From: Halorubrum trapanicum
Lineage (GTDB): Archaea; Halobacteriota; Halobacteria; Halobacteriales; Haloferacaceae
Direction of reading: 5' to 3'
Assembly: GCF_002355655.1 (NCBI RefSeq)
Contig: NZ_AP017569.1
Span: 744,001 to 808,000, forward strand
Length of the DNA stretch: 64,000 nt
This document shows, in pieces, positions 8,401 through 16,918 of this stretch; within the stretch, counting starts at the first letter, position 1; each line of letters begins with the position of its first letter. Both the position numbers and the translations under genes were made by a program. The notes below the pieces were generated by a model, which saw nothing but the letters and a program-made list of their open reading frames with translations, made no database searches and was not told the origin of the DNA.

Positions 8401-9798
8401 ATGGAGCGCAGAGCCCTCCTCACGGCGATAGGCGGATCCGCCGTCGCGCTCTCCGGCTGCGTCGGCGAGCCCGGAACGGACCCGGCGGCGAACGGGACCG
8501 ACGGCGGCGCGAACGGGACCGACGGCCAATCGGACGACGGAGACGGGACGAGCCCGTCGCTCGACGTCGAACTCCGAACGGTGCCCCACGTCGTCACCGC
8601 CTACGAGCCGTCGCCGAGCCGCGGGATCGACCCGGACCACGTCGTCCCCGAGTCGGAGGTTCCGGACGCGCTGCGCGACCCGCTCGCCGCCGCGCTCGAC
8701 GGCGGGTTCGAGACCGACGATCCGAGCGACGCGCTGCTGGCCGCGGTCGACGAGTTCCGCGTCTACGACCGCGGCGAGCTGAAGCCGTACGTCGATATCG
8801 ACGGGACGCGCTACGCGTTCGACCCGACGCTCCCGACGTTCACCGCGGAGCTCCTCGACGAGGAGGCCGACGAGTACGACGAGGACCGCGTCCTCCGCGA
8901 GGCGGGACAGCGCGACGACCGCCGCTCCGAGGCGGTCGAGACCTTCGTCGACGCGTTGACCGCGTACGGCCCGAACGTGGCGCGGGGGGAGTACCGACGG
9001 TGCGTCCGCCCGGAGTCGGTCGCCGCGTTCCTCGAGGAGTACGACTACCTGGAGGACGGGCTCGGCGTCTCCCGGATCCGGACGGCCGTCGAGAACGAGG
9101 CCCCGCCGTACGGGATCACGGCGAGCGAACTGACCGACGGCGAGATGTGGGATCGACCGGTCGTCGACGAGTCGACGCTCGCCGACGAGGTCGTCACCTT
9201 CTTCGAGCGCGCGCTGGCCTCGGAACACCGGGCGCCCGCGCTGCCGACGGCGGACCGGAGCCAGCTCTTCGCCGACGACGTGCCGGACGCCTACGAGGAG
9301 TTCGCCGCCGGGCGCGACGAGCCGGTCTACTACCGGATCGACGGGACCGTGTACAGCGTCATCGTCGGCGAGTCGCTGTACGACCGGCTCCCGGTGTCGG
9401 TCTCGGTCGCGACGAGCGAGGACGCGCCCCGCGAGCTCACCCTCACCGTGGCGCCCGAACCCGAGAACGCCGACGGCGACGCCGAGGGGCCGTACACGTT
9501 CACGAGCCGGGGCGCGCTTCCGAGCGCCCTCTGGGTTTTCCACGATGGCGAGCGACGCTCGCTGGAGATCGTGGAGACAGAGGGCGTCGAGGGGCCGCAC
9601 CCGAGCCGCAGCGACGGGCAGGCGTTGGAGTCGCTCACCGCGGGCGGCGAGATGGCGGCGACGTACGCGGTCCCGTCGGACCTGCCCGCGGGGACGTACG
9701 TGGGCCGCGGCCTGTTTTACGTCTCGTGGAACGTTCCGGGGCAGACCCCGAGCGAACACGGGGCGTACCCGTTCGAGGCGGCGATCGCGGTCGAGTGA
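8401..9798 (+). CDS. secreted haloarchaeal lipoprotein of unknown function
   Basis: This 465-residue protein begins with an arginine-containing signal (MERRALLTAIGG) and a lipobox LSGC with Cys20 as the likely lipidated residue. A Gly/Asn/Thr/Asp linker follows (about 25-55), then a large acidic extracellular region with no motif I recognise. The C-terminal third looks like a beta-rich domain (PYTFTSRGALP; AGTYVGRGLFYVSWNVPG). A TATA-like TTTTTATCG lies about 25 bases before the ATG, so the transcript is likely leaderless. It is probably anchored outside the cell membrane. Confidence 0.75.
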   Translation: MERRALLTAIGGSAVALSGCVGEPGTDPAANGTDGGANGTDGQSDDGDGTSPSLDVELRTVPHVVTAYEPSPSRGIDPDHVVPESEVPDALRDPLAAALDGGFETDDPSDALLAAVDEFRVYDRGELKPYVDIDGTRYAFDPTLPTFTAELLDEEADEYDEDRVLREAGQRDDRRSEAVETFVDALTAYGPNVARGEYRRCVRPESVAAFLEEYDYLEDGLGVSRIRTAVENEAPPYGITASELTDGEMWDRPVVDESTLADEVVTFFERALASEHRAPALPTADRSQLFADDVPDAYEEFAAGRDEPVYYRIDGTVYSVIVGESLYDRLPVSVSVATSEDAPRELTLTVAPEPENADGDAEGPYTFTSRGALPSALWVFHDGERRSLEIVETEGVEGPHPSRSDGQALESLTAGGEMAATYAVPSDLPAGTYVGRGLFYVSWNVPGQTPSEHGAYPFEAAIAVE

Positions 9799-9946
9799 GC
9801 GGACCCGGTCCTCCCCCGGCCGACCGAGCGCTCTCGGCGCGCGCGCGGACCGGGACGACCCCGGCGGGGCGGACGCAACTCGGGGAGGCTCAAATCGGCG
9901 CTTCACTCACGGGAAGGCATTTGTCGCCCGTTCGTGATCCCGGCGT

Positions 9947-10399
9947 ATGGACACCTCCGTCTCGTCCGCGTCCGGGCCCGCTCCCTCGCGGCGGTGGTCG
10001 CTTTACGCCGGCGCCTACGCCTTCGGCTGCGGCGCGGCCACGTCGCTCCTCCTGTCCGCCGTCCTGCGCGTCTTCGTTCAGGTGATCGGGCTCCCCGAGT
10101 CGTTCCCCGTCCCCCTCCTCGCGGCGCCGGCCCTCCTCGTCGGCGGCGCGGTCTGGTGGGCGCTCGTCGAGCGCCGGGCGGCGTACACCTACCCCGCCGG
10201 GGTCGCATACGGGGCGCTGACGGCGCTCGGAACCGGACTCTGCTGGACCGCGTTGTTCCTCGTCGTCTGGAGCGTCGACCTGCTCGCTGCCGGACCCACG
10301 CCGCTCCTCGTCGGCCTCGTGGTCGGGGGAACGACGGCCGCCGGGGCGCTGATCGGCCCGCCGCTGATCCTCGTCCGGCGGCGCTACGCGGAGAGGTGA
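9947..10399 (+). CDS. small integral membrane protein
   Basis: A 150-residue hydrophobic protein with about four predicted membrane helices (roughly residues 18-42, 55-75, 82-108 and 110-135), short polar loops, and a basic C-terminal end RRRYAER. It begins with ATG at 9947. I do not recognise a family; many haloarchaea carry similar short multi-pass proteins. The next gene downstream is on the same strand but starts about 50 bases later. Confidence 0.65.
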   Translation: MDTSVSSASGPAPSRRWSLYAGAYAFGCGAATSLLLSAVLRVFVQVIGLPESFPVPLLAAPALLVGGAVWWALVERRAAYTYPAGVAYGALTALGTGLCWTALFLVVWSVDLLAAGPTPLLVGLVVGGTTAAGALIGPPLILVRRRYAER

Positions 10400-10451
10400 G
10401 GCGCGGCCGCGACCGCTAACTCCTTGTGACGCCGGCCCACATCGTTCGCCC

Positions 10452-11618
10452 ATGGACGAGAACGGCGCCGGCGCGGACGCACCCGGCCGTGAGGGTCGGA
10501 CCGATCCCCTCGCCGACGAGGACCTCTACCGCGTGCTCGGCCCGGACGGCAGCCCCCTGCCGGACGCGACGGTCCCGGACCTCTCGGACGAGGCGTTCCG
10601 CGCGATCTACCGCGACCTGGTCGTCACGCGTCGGTTCGACGAGCGCGCGGTGAGCCTCCAGCGGCAGGGCCGGATCGGCACGTACGCGCCCTGCGCGGGC
10701 CAGGAGGGGTCCGCGGTCGGCTCGACGCACGCGCTCGCTGACGACGACCTGATAAGCTACCAGTACCGCGAACACGGGGCGGTCGTCGTCCGCGATCTGC
10801 TCTCGGAGTACCTCCCCTACTGGATGGGCCACGAGTCCGGGACGGAGGCGATCGCCGACGGCAACGTCTTCCCGCTCAACATCGGCATCGCGGCGCACCT
10901 CCCGCACGCGGTCGGCGCCGCGTGGGCGTTCGATTATCAGGACGAGGACCGCGTTGTCGCCTGCCACTTCGGCGACGGCGCGACCAGCGAGGGGGACTTC
11001 CACGAGGCGATGAACTTCGCCGGCGTCTTCGACACCCCGACGCTGTTCTGCTGTCACAACAACGGCTGGGCCATCTCGATCCCGGAGTCGCGACAGACCG
11101 CGAGCGACACGTTCGCCCAGAAGGCGGCCGCATACGGCTTCGAGGGCGTCCGCGTCGACGGGATGGACCCCCTCGCGAGCTACGCGGTCACGCGGGAGGC
11201 GGCCGAGCGAGCTCGCGGTGACGATTCGGGGGACGGCTCGAACGGAGACGACCCGCGCCCCGTCCTCATCGAGTTCGTCGAGTACCGGTTCGGCGCGCAC
11301 ACGACCGCCGACGACCCGACCGCCTACCGCGACCCCGACGACGTGGACCCGTGGCGCGCGCTCGACCCGCTCGACCGGATGGAGGCGTTCCTCCGCGAGA
11401 CCGGCCGGATCGACGACGAGGGCGTCGCGGCGATCCGCGAGGAGGCCGACGACGTCGTCGCCGACGCCATCGACTTCGCGGAGTCGGCCACGGCCGACCC
11501 GGCCGACATGTTCGACTACGCGTACGCCGAGCTCCCGCCCGAGGTCCGCCGCCAGCGCGACGAACTGCTCGCGGCCGTCGAGGAGCACGGCGAGGACGCG
11601 TTCCTGCGCGAGGAGTAG
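10452..11618 (+). CDS. thiamine-diphosphate dehydrogenase E1 alpha subunit
   Basis: This 388-residue protein matches the alpha subunit of pyruvate or branched-chain 2-oxoacid dehydrogenases, which decarboxylate a 2-oxoacid with thiamine diphosphate. The cofactor motif is seen as GDGATSEGDFHEAMNF near residue 174, ending in HNNGWAIS. The substrate-side segment RQGRIGTYAPCAGQEG and the phosphorylation-loop-like RFGAHTTADDPTAYRD are also present. The E1 beta, E2 and E3 genes that usually follow are absent here, so its partner must be encoded elsewhere or it has a different role. Which oxoacid it uses cannot be told. Confidence 0.85.
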   Translation: MDENGAGADAPGREGRTDPLADEDLYRVLGPDGSPLPDATVPDLSDEAFRAIYRDLVVTRRFDERAVSLQRQGRIGTYAPCAGQEGSAVGSTHALADDDLISYQYREHGAVVVRDLLSEYLPYWMGHESGTEAIADGNVFPLNIGIAAHLPHAVGAAWAFDYQDEDRVVACHFGDGATSEGDFHEAMNFAGVFDTPTLFCCHNNGWAISIPESRQTASDTFAQKAAAYGFEGVRVDGMDPLASYAVTREAAERARGDDSGDGSNGDDPRPVLIEFVEYRFGAHTTADDPTAYRDPDDVDPWRALDPLDRMEAFLRETGRIDDEGVAAIREEADDVVADAIDFAESATADPADMFDYAYAELPPEVRRQRDELLAAVEEHGEDAFLREE

Positions 11619-11692
11619 CGGTCGACCGCGAGGCGGTGCCGCCGCGGTCCGAGGACCGGCACGCCTATTGGTCCGCCGAGAGGTGTGCCCGC

Positions 11693-11875
11693 ATGAACGA
11701 CGCCGCCCTCCGGACTCGCCTCGACGCGATCCTCCTCCTGCTGGCGACGAACGCCCTCCTCCTGTTCGGGATCGGCTTCCGGTACGCGAGGGAGACAACG
11801 GTGGGAGTAACCGTCCTCGCCGCGCTCGTCGGGTACGGGCTCGTCCGGGGACGGCGGTCCGGCGCGCTGCCGTGA
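11693..11875 (+). CDS. short two-helix membrane protein
   Basis: A 60-residue protein with two hydrophobic segments (about 11-27 and 36-52) separated by the charged loop FRYARET, with a basic tail RGRRSGALP. The ATG at 11693 is chosen because the upstream part of this frame overlaps the E1-alpha gene in a non-coding-like composition. The function is unknown. It ends close to the convergent oxidoreductase gene. Confidence 0.5.
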   Translation: MNDAALRTRLDAILLLLATNALLLFGIGFRYARETTVGVTVLAALVGYGLVRGRRSGALP

Positions 11876-11905
11876 GAGGCGCCCGGCGCGGTGCCGCCCG
11901 TTCGG

Positions 11906-13228
11906 TTACAGGTGCTCCGCCGCCGCGTCGGCCGCCGTCCGGCCGCTCTCCAAGGCGCCCTGAATCGACGACCACTCCGTGTAGTCGCCGGCGAGGACGA
12001 CCGGCCCCTCCGGGTCGTCGGGGTCCGGGAGGTCGGCGTGGACGCCCGGGGGCTGCGCGAACTGCGCGAACCGGATCCGGTGGACCTCGAGGGTCTGCAG
12101 CCCCTCGAACTGGCGCTCGGGGAACCACGCCGCGAGCGCGTCGCGGACGTCGTCGCGGAGGTTCGTGTCGTCGCGGTCGAGCGCGTCCTCGCCGAGGAAC
12201 GTCGCGGCGAGCAGCGCGCGGTCGTCGGGCGCGTACTCGGGCGCGACCTCCGACATCGGGACCACGGCGTTCGGCGACTCGTCGGCCGCGTTGAGCAGGA
12301 TGCGCTCGCCCGTCTCGAACGGCTCCCCCGCGGGGAGCGCGTACCAGCCGGTGACGTTCGGGACGCCCTCCGTGGGAACCGACTCGACGCCCGTGAGTCG
12401 CCGGGCCTCGGGCGGCGAGGTCGCCACGACGACGGCGTCCGCCTCGCGGGTCGCGCCGTCCGCGAGTTCGACGGTCGCGCCGTCGGCGTCGGCGGAGCCG
12501 GACCGGAAGGGGATCCGGCCCTGTCCCGCGATCCGGACGGACTCCACGTCCTCGCCCGTCTCGATGTCGACCCCGGCCTTCCGGGCGCGGTCGGCGAGCG
12601 CGGCGGGAAGCGCGGCCATCCCCTCGGCGGGGACGCCGATCGACCCGCGCCCCATCGCGCGGAACGTGTACTCGAAGACGTGCTTCGAGGTCGAGAGGGT
12701 GCGGTCGAGGGTGATCCCACCGTAGAACGGCTCCACGAAGTTCTCGACGTAGTCATCGGCGAACCCCCAGTCGCGCAGGTACTCGCGGATCGGCGCGTCC
12801 GGCCCGGCGAAGAACGCGTCCTCGTCGCGGTTCGCGAGGTCGTACCGGAGCGCGAGCGTCCGGAGTTTGTCTGAGAAGGACACCTCGTCGTTCAAAAGCG
12901 AGGGGAGCGCGGAGAGCGGGTCGCGCAGGGGGTCGCCGAGGGTCGAGCGCGACCCCGGCCGACAGATCGTCGCGCCGGGGGCGAACGTCCGGAGGTCGAG
13001 GGCGTCGAGCCCGTCGGCGCCGAGTTCGCGCTCGACGGCGGGGTAGCCCGAGAAGAGGACCTGGAAGCCGCGGTCGAGGGTGAAGCCGTCGACCGTCTCC
13101 GTGCGCACCCGGCCGCCGACCTCGGGCCGTCGCTCGTACAGCGTCACGTTCGCGCCCGCCTCGGCGAGCCGCGTCGCCGCGACGAGCCCCGCCAGCCCGC
13201 CGCCGACGACCGTGGCGTCTCCGTTCAT
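11906..13228 (-). CDS. FAD-dependent oxidoreductase, amine oxidase / desaturase-like
   Basis: A 440-residue flavoprotein with the N-terminal dinucleotide-binding motif VVGGGLAGLVAATRLAEAG at about residues 7-25, followed by LYERRPEVGGRVRT, which is typical of the amine-oxidase/phytoene-desaturase superfamily. A C-terminal FAD contact appears as VVLAGDYTEWSSIQGALESG. That end resembles plant-type desaturase-like proteins more than CrtI. The substrate is unknown. The ATG at 13228 has a TATA-like element (CTTATAAACC on the minus strand) about 25 bases upstream, indicating a leaderless transcript. Confidence 0.8.
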   Translation of the reverse strand: MNGDATVVGGGLAGLVAATRLAEAGANVTLYERRPEVGGRVRTETVDGFTLDRGFQVLFSGYPAVERELGADGLDALDLRTFAPGATICRPGSRSTLGDPLRDPLSALPSLLNDEVSFSDKLRTLALRYDLANRDEDAFFAGPDAPIREYLRDWGFADDYVENFVEPFYGGITLDRTLSTSKHVFEYTFRAMGRGSIGVPAEGMAALPAALADRARKAGVDIETGEDVESVRIAGQGRIPFRSGSADADGATVELADGATREADAVVVATSPPEARRLTGVESVPTEGVPNVTGWYALPAGEPFETGERILLNAADESPNAVVPMSEVAPEYAPDDRALLAATFLGEDALDRDDTNLRDDVRDALAAWFPERQFEGLQTLEVHRIRFAQFAQPPGVHADLPDPDDPEGPVVLAGDYTEWSSIQGALESGRTAADAAAEHL

Positions 13229-13326
13229 ACGTCGAGTATCGGGTCGCGGGTTTATAAGCGGCGGCGAGATCGGCTCGCGGAGGTCGCGGTGACCACGCTT
13301 TTCTCGGGGCCGCGAGATCTTCACGC

Positions 13327-13887
13327 GTGGATCGAGTCGCACTCGCCCGGTGGCTGTCGCTCGCCCTCGTCCCGCTCGGCGTCTGGCTATCCGTCAGCGG
13401 TTCGAACGCGGGAGCCCAGCTCGGCGTGCCGGTCGTCCTGTTCGGACTGGCCGGGTTCAGGCTGTCGGACCGGCTGTTCGACCCGGACGCCGCGTCGTCG
13501 TGGGGTTCCATCGACGCGAGAGCCGCGGACCTCTTCCAGCTCGGCGCCGCGTTCCTGGTGTTTGCGTTTCTCACTGTTGTTTTGGGCGGGTTCGAATCTC
13601 TCTCGGCCGTCGGCGCGTCCCTCCGGTCTCCGGGGGCGTCCGTCCTCGTCGCCGTCGTCGCCGGGGCGGTTCTCGGCGGCGGGCTGACGGCTCTTACGTA
13701 CCGATGGGGGCGGCTTCGAGCCGTGAGCCGGACGGTCTGGTTCCGAGCGTTCGGCGGTGCCGCCACGTTCGGGACGTACCTCGCGCTCCTCGTCGCGGCG
13801 CCCTCGTCTGCGTTCCTGTACGCCGCGGTGTACGCGCTCGGTCAGTTGATCGCGCTCTTCCGACTGCCACCCTCCTCGCAGTGGTGA
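13327..13887 (+). CDS. integral membrane protein of unknown function
   Basis: A 186-residue protein starting with GTG at 13327, with about five or six hydrophobic stretches (near residues 8-25, 33-48, 70-90, 100-120, 140-160 and 160-180). No conserved polar motif is visible. It is divergent from the FAD oxidoreductase. Structured repeat copy 1 begins about 60 bases after its stop. Confidence 0.6.
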   Translation: MDRVALARWLSLALVPLGVWLSVSGSNAGAQLGVPVVLFGLAGFRLSDRLFDPDAASSWGSIDARAADLFQLGAAFLVFAFLTVVLGGFESLSAVGASLRSPGASVLVAVVAGAVLGGGLTALTYRWGRLRAVSRTVWFRAFGGAATFGTYLALLVAAPSSAFLYAAVYALGQLIALFRLPPSSQW

Positions 13888-13946
13888 TGTATCGGAACCG
13901 GTGAGCGGTCCGGACTCGGTTCCGTCGTGCGAGCGGATTCTCCTCT

Positions 13947-14212
13947 TTATAAACAGACGGCCGACGCGAACGCCCACGAAGCCCCAGCCGCGAGGCGGGC
14001 GCAGGCGACGCAAGCACTGGAAGGAGCGAACGAAGTGAGCGACTGAAGCGCGCAGCGAGCGTGCGCCCGCCTCGCGGCTGCCCCTTCGAGCCCCGCCCCG
14101 CACAGCACCGCAGCCTCACGCCTCCCCAGCCTCGTCGGCCTCCCTCCGGTCGGCCGACTCCCTCGCGCGTGCGACTCGCGCCCTGCGGGCGCTCGTCGGC
14201 ACGCGCCACCGC
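13947..14212 (+). repeat. structured dispersed element, copy 1 (candidate ncRNA; hairpin interior inverted)
   Basis: First of four related intergenic elements. A TATA-like TTATAAA at 13947 precedes the block CGAAGCCCCAGCC. Hairpin 1 has perfect 19-base arms (13985-14003 and 14062-14080) around a 58-base interior. Hairpin 2 pairs 14134-14140 with 14152-14158. Hairpin 3 pairs 14165-14172 with 14199-14206 and encloses 14078-type GC arms at 14178-14183 and 14187-14192. Shared single-strand blocks are CCCCAGCC, TGCCCCTT, CCCCAGCCTCGTCG and CGCGCCACCGC. Unlike the other copies it has only one TATA box, and its hairpin-1 interior runs in the opposite orientation. No gene is seen in the rest of 13888-14288. 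Confidence 0.8.
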
Positions 14213-14288
14213 GTTGTCGTGGTGTCAGTCCGCCGGCGGCCCGTCCCGGAGTGCGAAGCGATTAGTCGCCGCCGCCGCAACGTTCGGT

Positions 14289-15536
14289 ATGGCTGATTTC
14301 GAGACCACGCCGGCGTTTCGGGGTTTAAAAAGTCGGGCGTCGGGGCGCGTCCACGAGACCGCCGACGCGGCGGCGATCGACGACGACGAGCGGGCGCGCG
14401 GCCTCGACCCGGTGTACGACTACGACGCGGTCGATCCGGACGACCTGTTCGACCCCGCCGCGCGCGGAGGGAGCGGCGACGCCCGGACCGCGCCCGCGAC
14501 GGCGCGGGGACACTGGCGGTTCGACGCGCTCCTTCCCTTCCCGGCCGATGACGCGCTCACCGCGGGCGAGGGCAGCACGCCGCTCGTGGCTACCGAGCGG
14601 CTCGCCGAGGAGCTCGACGTCGACGCCGTGTACGTCAAAGACGAGGGCCGGAACCCGACCGGGACCGTCCTCGACCGCGGTCTCTCGGTGGCGGTGACCG
14701 CGACGGCGAAGCGGGCGGCGACCGGGGCCGACGTCGAGCCGCTCGTCTGCGCCAGCCCGGGCAACGCCGGGCAGTCGATGGCGGCGTACGCGGGCCGCGC
14801 GGACCTGCGCTCGTACGCGTTCGTCCCCTCGCGCTGTGCGTTCTCGAACAAGTCGATGACGAACGTCCACGGCGGCGAGATGCGCGTGGTCGGCGGGCGC
14901 TTCCCCGACGCGGCCGCCGCGGTCGACGAGCAGCTGGAGACCGACTACACCGACCTCGGCGAGTTCGCGACGCCGTACCGCCACGAGGGCGCGAAGACCG
15001 TCGCGTTCGAGCTCGTCGCCGACCTCGGCGACGCGCCGGACGTCGTCGTGGTCCCGACCGGCTCCGGCGAGGTCGTCGCCGGCATTTATAAGGGGTTCTC
15101 GGAGTTGGAGCGGGTCGGCGCGATCGACGGCACGCCGAGGGTCGTCGCCGCGCAGGCGTCGGGCTGCGCTCCGATCGCGGCCGCGGTCGAGCGCGGCCTC
15201 GACGAGCCCGAGCCGTGGGGGACGCCGGACACCATCTGCGGCGAACTGGAGATCCCTGACCCCGCGGGCGGCGCCGCGGCCGTCGAGGCGGTCACGGAGA
15301 GCGGCGGGACCGCCGTCGGCGTCGACGACGACGACATCTTGGCGAGCGCGGTCGCCGTCGCACAGAACGAGGTCGTCGAGGTTGGCGCGGCGGGCGGCGC
15401 GGCTCCCGCCGGCGCGTGGGCGCTCGCCGAGGAGGACTTCTTCGACGGCGACGAGACCGTCGTCCTGCTCAACAGCGACGCCGGTCTGAAGACGCCGGAC
15501 ATCCTGCGCAGCCACCTGATGGGCCAGGGTATTTAA
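14289..15536 (+). CDS. threonine-synthase-like fold-type II PLP-family protein lacking the Schiff-base lysine
   Basis: This 415-residue protein has the fold of threonine synthase and related beta-family PLP enzymes: an N-terminal region, then VKDEGRNPTGT near residue 118, a phosphate-binding-type CASPGNAGQSMAAYAG near 157, and VVVPTGSGEVVAGIYKG near 258. In active family members the NPTG segment continues S-F-K-D-R, with the lysine holding PLP. Here it reads NPTGTVLDRG, with leucine in place of lysine. It may be catalytically inactive or use another residue. The start at 14289 follows repeat copy 1. A second, normal threonine synthase would be expected elsewhere. Confidence 0.78.
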   Translation: MADFETTPAFRGLKSRASGRVHETADAAAIDDDERARGLDPVYDYDAVDPDDLFDPAARGGSGDARTAPATARGHWRFDALLPFPADDALTAGEGSTPLVATERLAEELDVDAVYVKDEGRNPTGTVLDRGLSVAVTATAKRAATGADVEPLVCASPGNAGQSMAAYAGRADLRSYAFVPSRCAFSNKSMTNVHGGEMRVVGGRFPDAAAAVDEQLETDYTDLGEFATPYRHEGAKTVAFELVADLGDAPDVVVVPTGSGEVVAGIYKGFSELERVGAIDGTPRVVAAQASGCAPIAAAVERGLDEPEPWGTPDTICGELEIPDPAGGAAAVEAVTESGGTAVGVDDDDILASAVAVAQNEVVEVGAAGGAAPAGAWALAEEDFFDGDETVVLLNSDAGLKTPDILRSHLMGQGI

Positions 15537-15584
15537 AAGGAAACCGCCGATCCGGGCCGGTGTCGAATCCGCGACGGGTTCGAC

Positions 15585-16856
15585 TCAGTCTCGCCGCGCG
15601 AGCAGCCCGGTCCCGAGCAGCGCGAGCGCGGCCGCGACGGCGCCGAAGCCGGGCGACTCCGCGCCCGTGTTCCCGTCGCTTCCGTCGCCGTCGCTCTCGT
15701 TCCCGTCCGCGGCCGTCAGCTCCGTCTCGTTCCCGTCCTCGCCGTCGGTCGACGAGCCGTCGTCCGAGCCGTCGGACGCGTCACCGTCGCCCGACGAGTC
15801 GCCGTCCGCCGAGGAGTCTCCGTCGGTCGAGCCGTCGGTCGACTCGCTGCCCTCGCTCCGGAGTTCGACCACCGCGTTCGACAGCGTCGTCGTGGACTCG
15901 ATCACGCTGCGCGGCGCCGGCTGGTTGAGGTAGTTCGTGTTCATCACGACGTAGCTGTCCTCGACGCCCGCGGTCGTGCTGGCGTACGGCTCCTGCTCGA
16001 GGATGGCGGCCTCGGAGTCGGTGACTAAGATCAGCTCGGGGTCCGTCTCCAGGATCACCTCGTCGGAGAGCTGCGGGTACCCCGAGCCGACGTCGGCGGC
16101 GACGTTCTCGGTCCCGCCGACGTTCATGATCGCGTCGATGAAGGTGTTGTTCGCCGCGACGTAGCCGCCGCCGAGGGGGTACAGCGCGGCCGGGCGGTCG
16201 ACGTCGGCCGTCCGCTCCTCGGCGGCGTCGACCGCGTCGTACATCTCCTCGTTGGTCTCCGCGGCGGCGTCGCACGCGCCGACGAGCCGGCCGATCGTCT
16301 CCGTCTTCTCGGCGATGTCCTCGACGGAGGTCGCCGCCGGGAAGTGGTACACGGTCAGCCCCTGCTCGCGGAGCGGCTCGACGTCCGCCGCCGAGGCGTT
16401 CGGCGCCAGCACGAGGTCGGGCTCGGTGGCGACGACGCGCTCGACGCTCGCGCCGAACTCGGCGGAGACGTTCGCGCGCTCCTCGGCGCCGTCGAGGTAG
16501 AAGGCGAACTGGCTCACGCCGACGACGCGGTCCTGCTCGCCGAGCTCCCACAGCGTCTGCGCGGCCGACGGGTTGATCGTCGTGATCCGCTCGGGACGCT
16601 CCTCCAGCGTCACCGTCTCGCCGGTGGCGTCGGTCGCGCTGAACGGGAACCCGCAGGCGCCGTCGGTCTGTGCGAGGCCGGTCCCCGTCGCGCCCGCGGC
16701 GCCGACCGACCCCCCCGCGCCCGCCGTCGGCTGCGCGCTCGCAGTCGGTCCGTCAGTCGATATCGTCGGCTGTGCGCCCGCGACCGTCCCGGCGACGCCG
16801 CCGATCAGGGCGGTCGTCACAAGCACGGCCATCGCGATCGCGAAGCTGTTTCGCAT
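15585..16856 (-). CDS. btuF: BtuF-type ABC transporter substrate-binding protein, PGF-CTERM anchored
   Basis: A 423-residue secreted binding protein of the corrinoid/iron-chelate group. It has an N-terminal signal peptide (about 1-29), then a periplasmic-binding-like domain with [32 protein letters not shown], and a C-terminal lobe ending near residue 320. A long Ser/Asp/Gly-rich linker (about 325-395) leads to a PGF-CTERM signal ([18 protein letters not shown], then LARRD), which archaea use to attach proteins to a lipid anchor. It is divergent from the permease and ATPase genes with only 62 bases between, so promoters are shared. Cobalamin as ligand is inferred from family and gene context. 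Confidence 0.85.
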   Translation of the reverse strand: MRNSFAIAMAVLVTTALIGGVAGTVAGAQPTISTDGPTASAQPTAGAGGSVGAAGATGTGLAQTDGACGFPFSATDATGETVTLEERPERITTINPSAAQTLWELGEQDRVVGVSQFAFYLDGAEERANVSAEFGASVERVVATEPDLVLAPNASAADVEPLREQGLTVYHFPAATSVEDIAEKTETIGRLVGACDAAAETNEEMYDAVDAAEERTADVDRPAALYPLGGGYVAANNTFIDAIMNVGGTENVAADVGSGYPQLSDEVILETDPELILVTDSEAAILEQEPYASTTAGVEDSYVVMNTNYLNQPAPRSVIESTTTLSNAVVELRSEGSESTDGSTDGDSSADGDSSGDGDASDGSDDGSSTDGEDGNETELTAADGNESDGDGSDGNTGAESPGFGAVAAALALLGTGLLARRD

Positions 16857-16918
16857 CGGATCGACGACCGGCCTCGTCCAATAAGTATTTACCTACTACA
16901 AGTTGTGTTGGAGTACGC

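Noticed and set aside
13694-14209. Long open frames through repeat copy 1
   Set aside because: They run over perfect hairpins and have Arg/Gly-rich shadow composition. The DNA is better explained by structured repeats.
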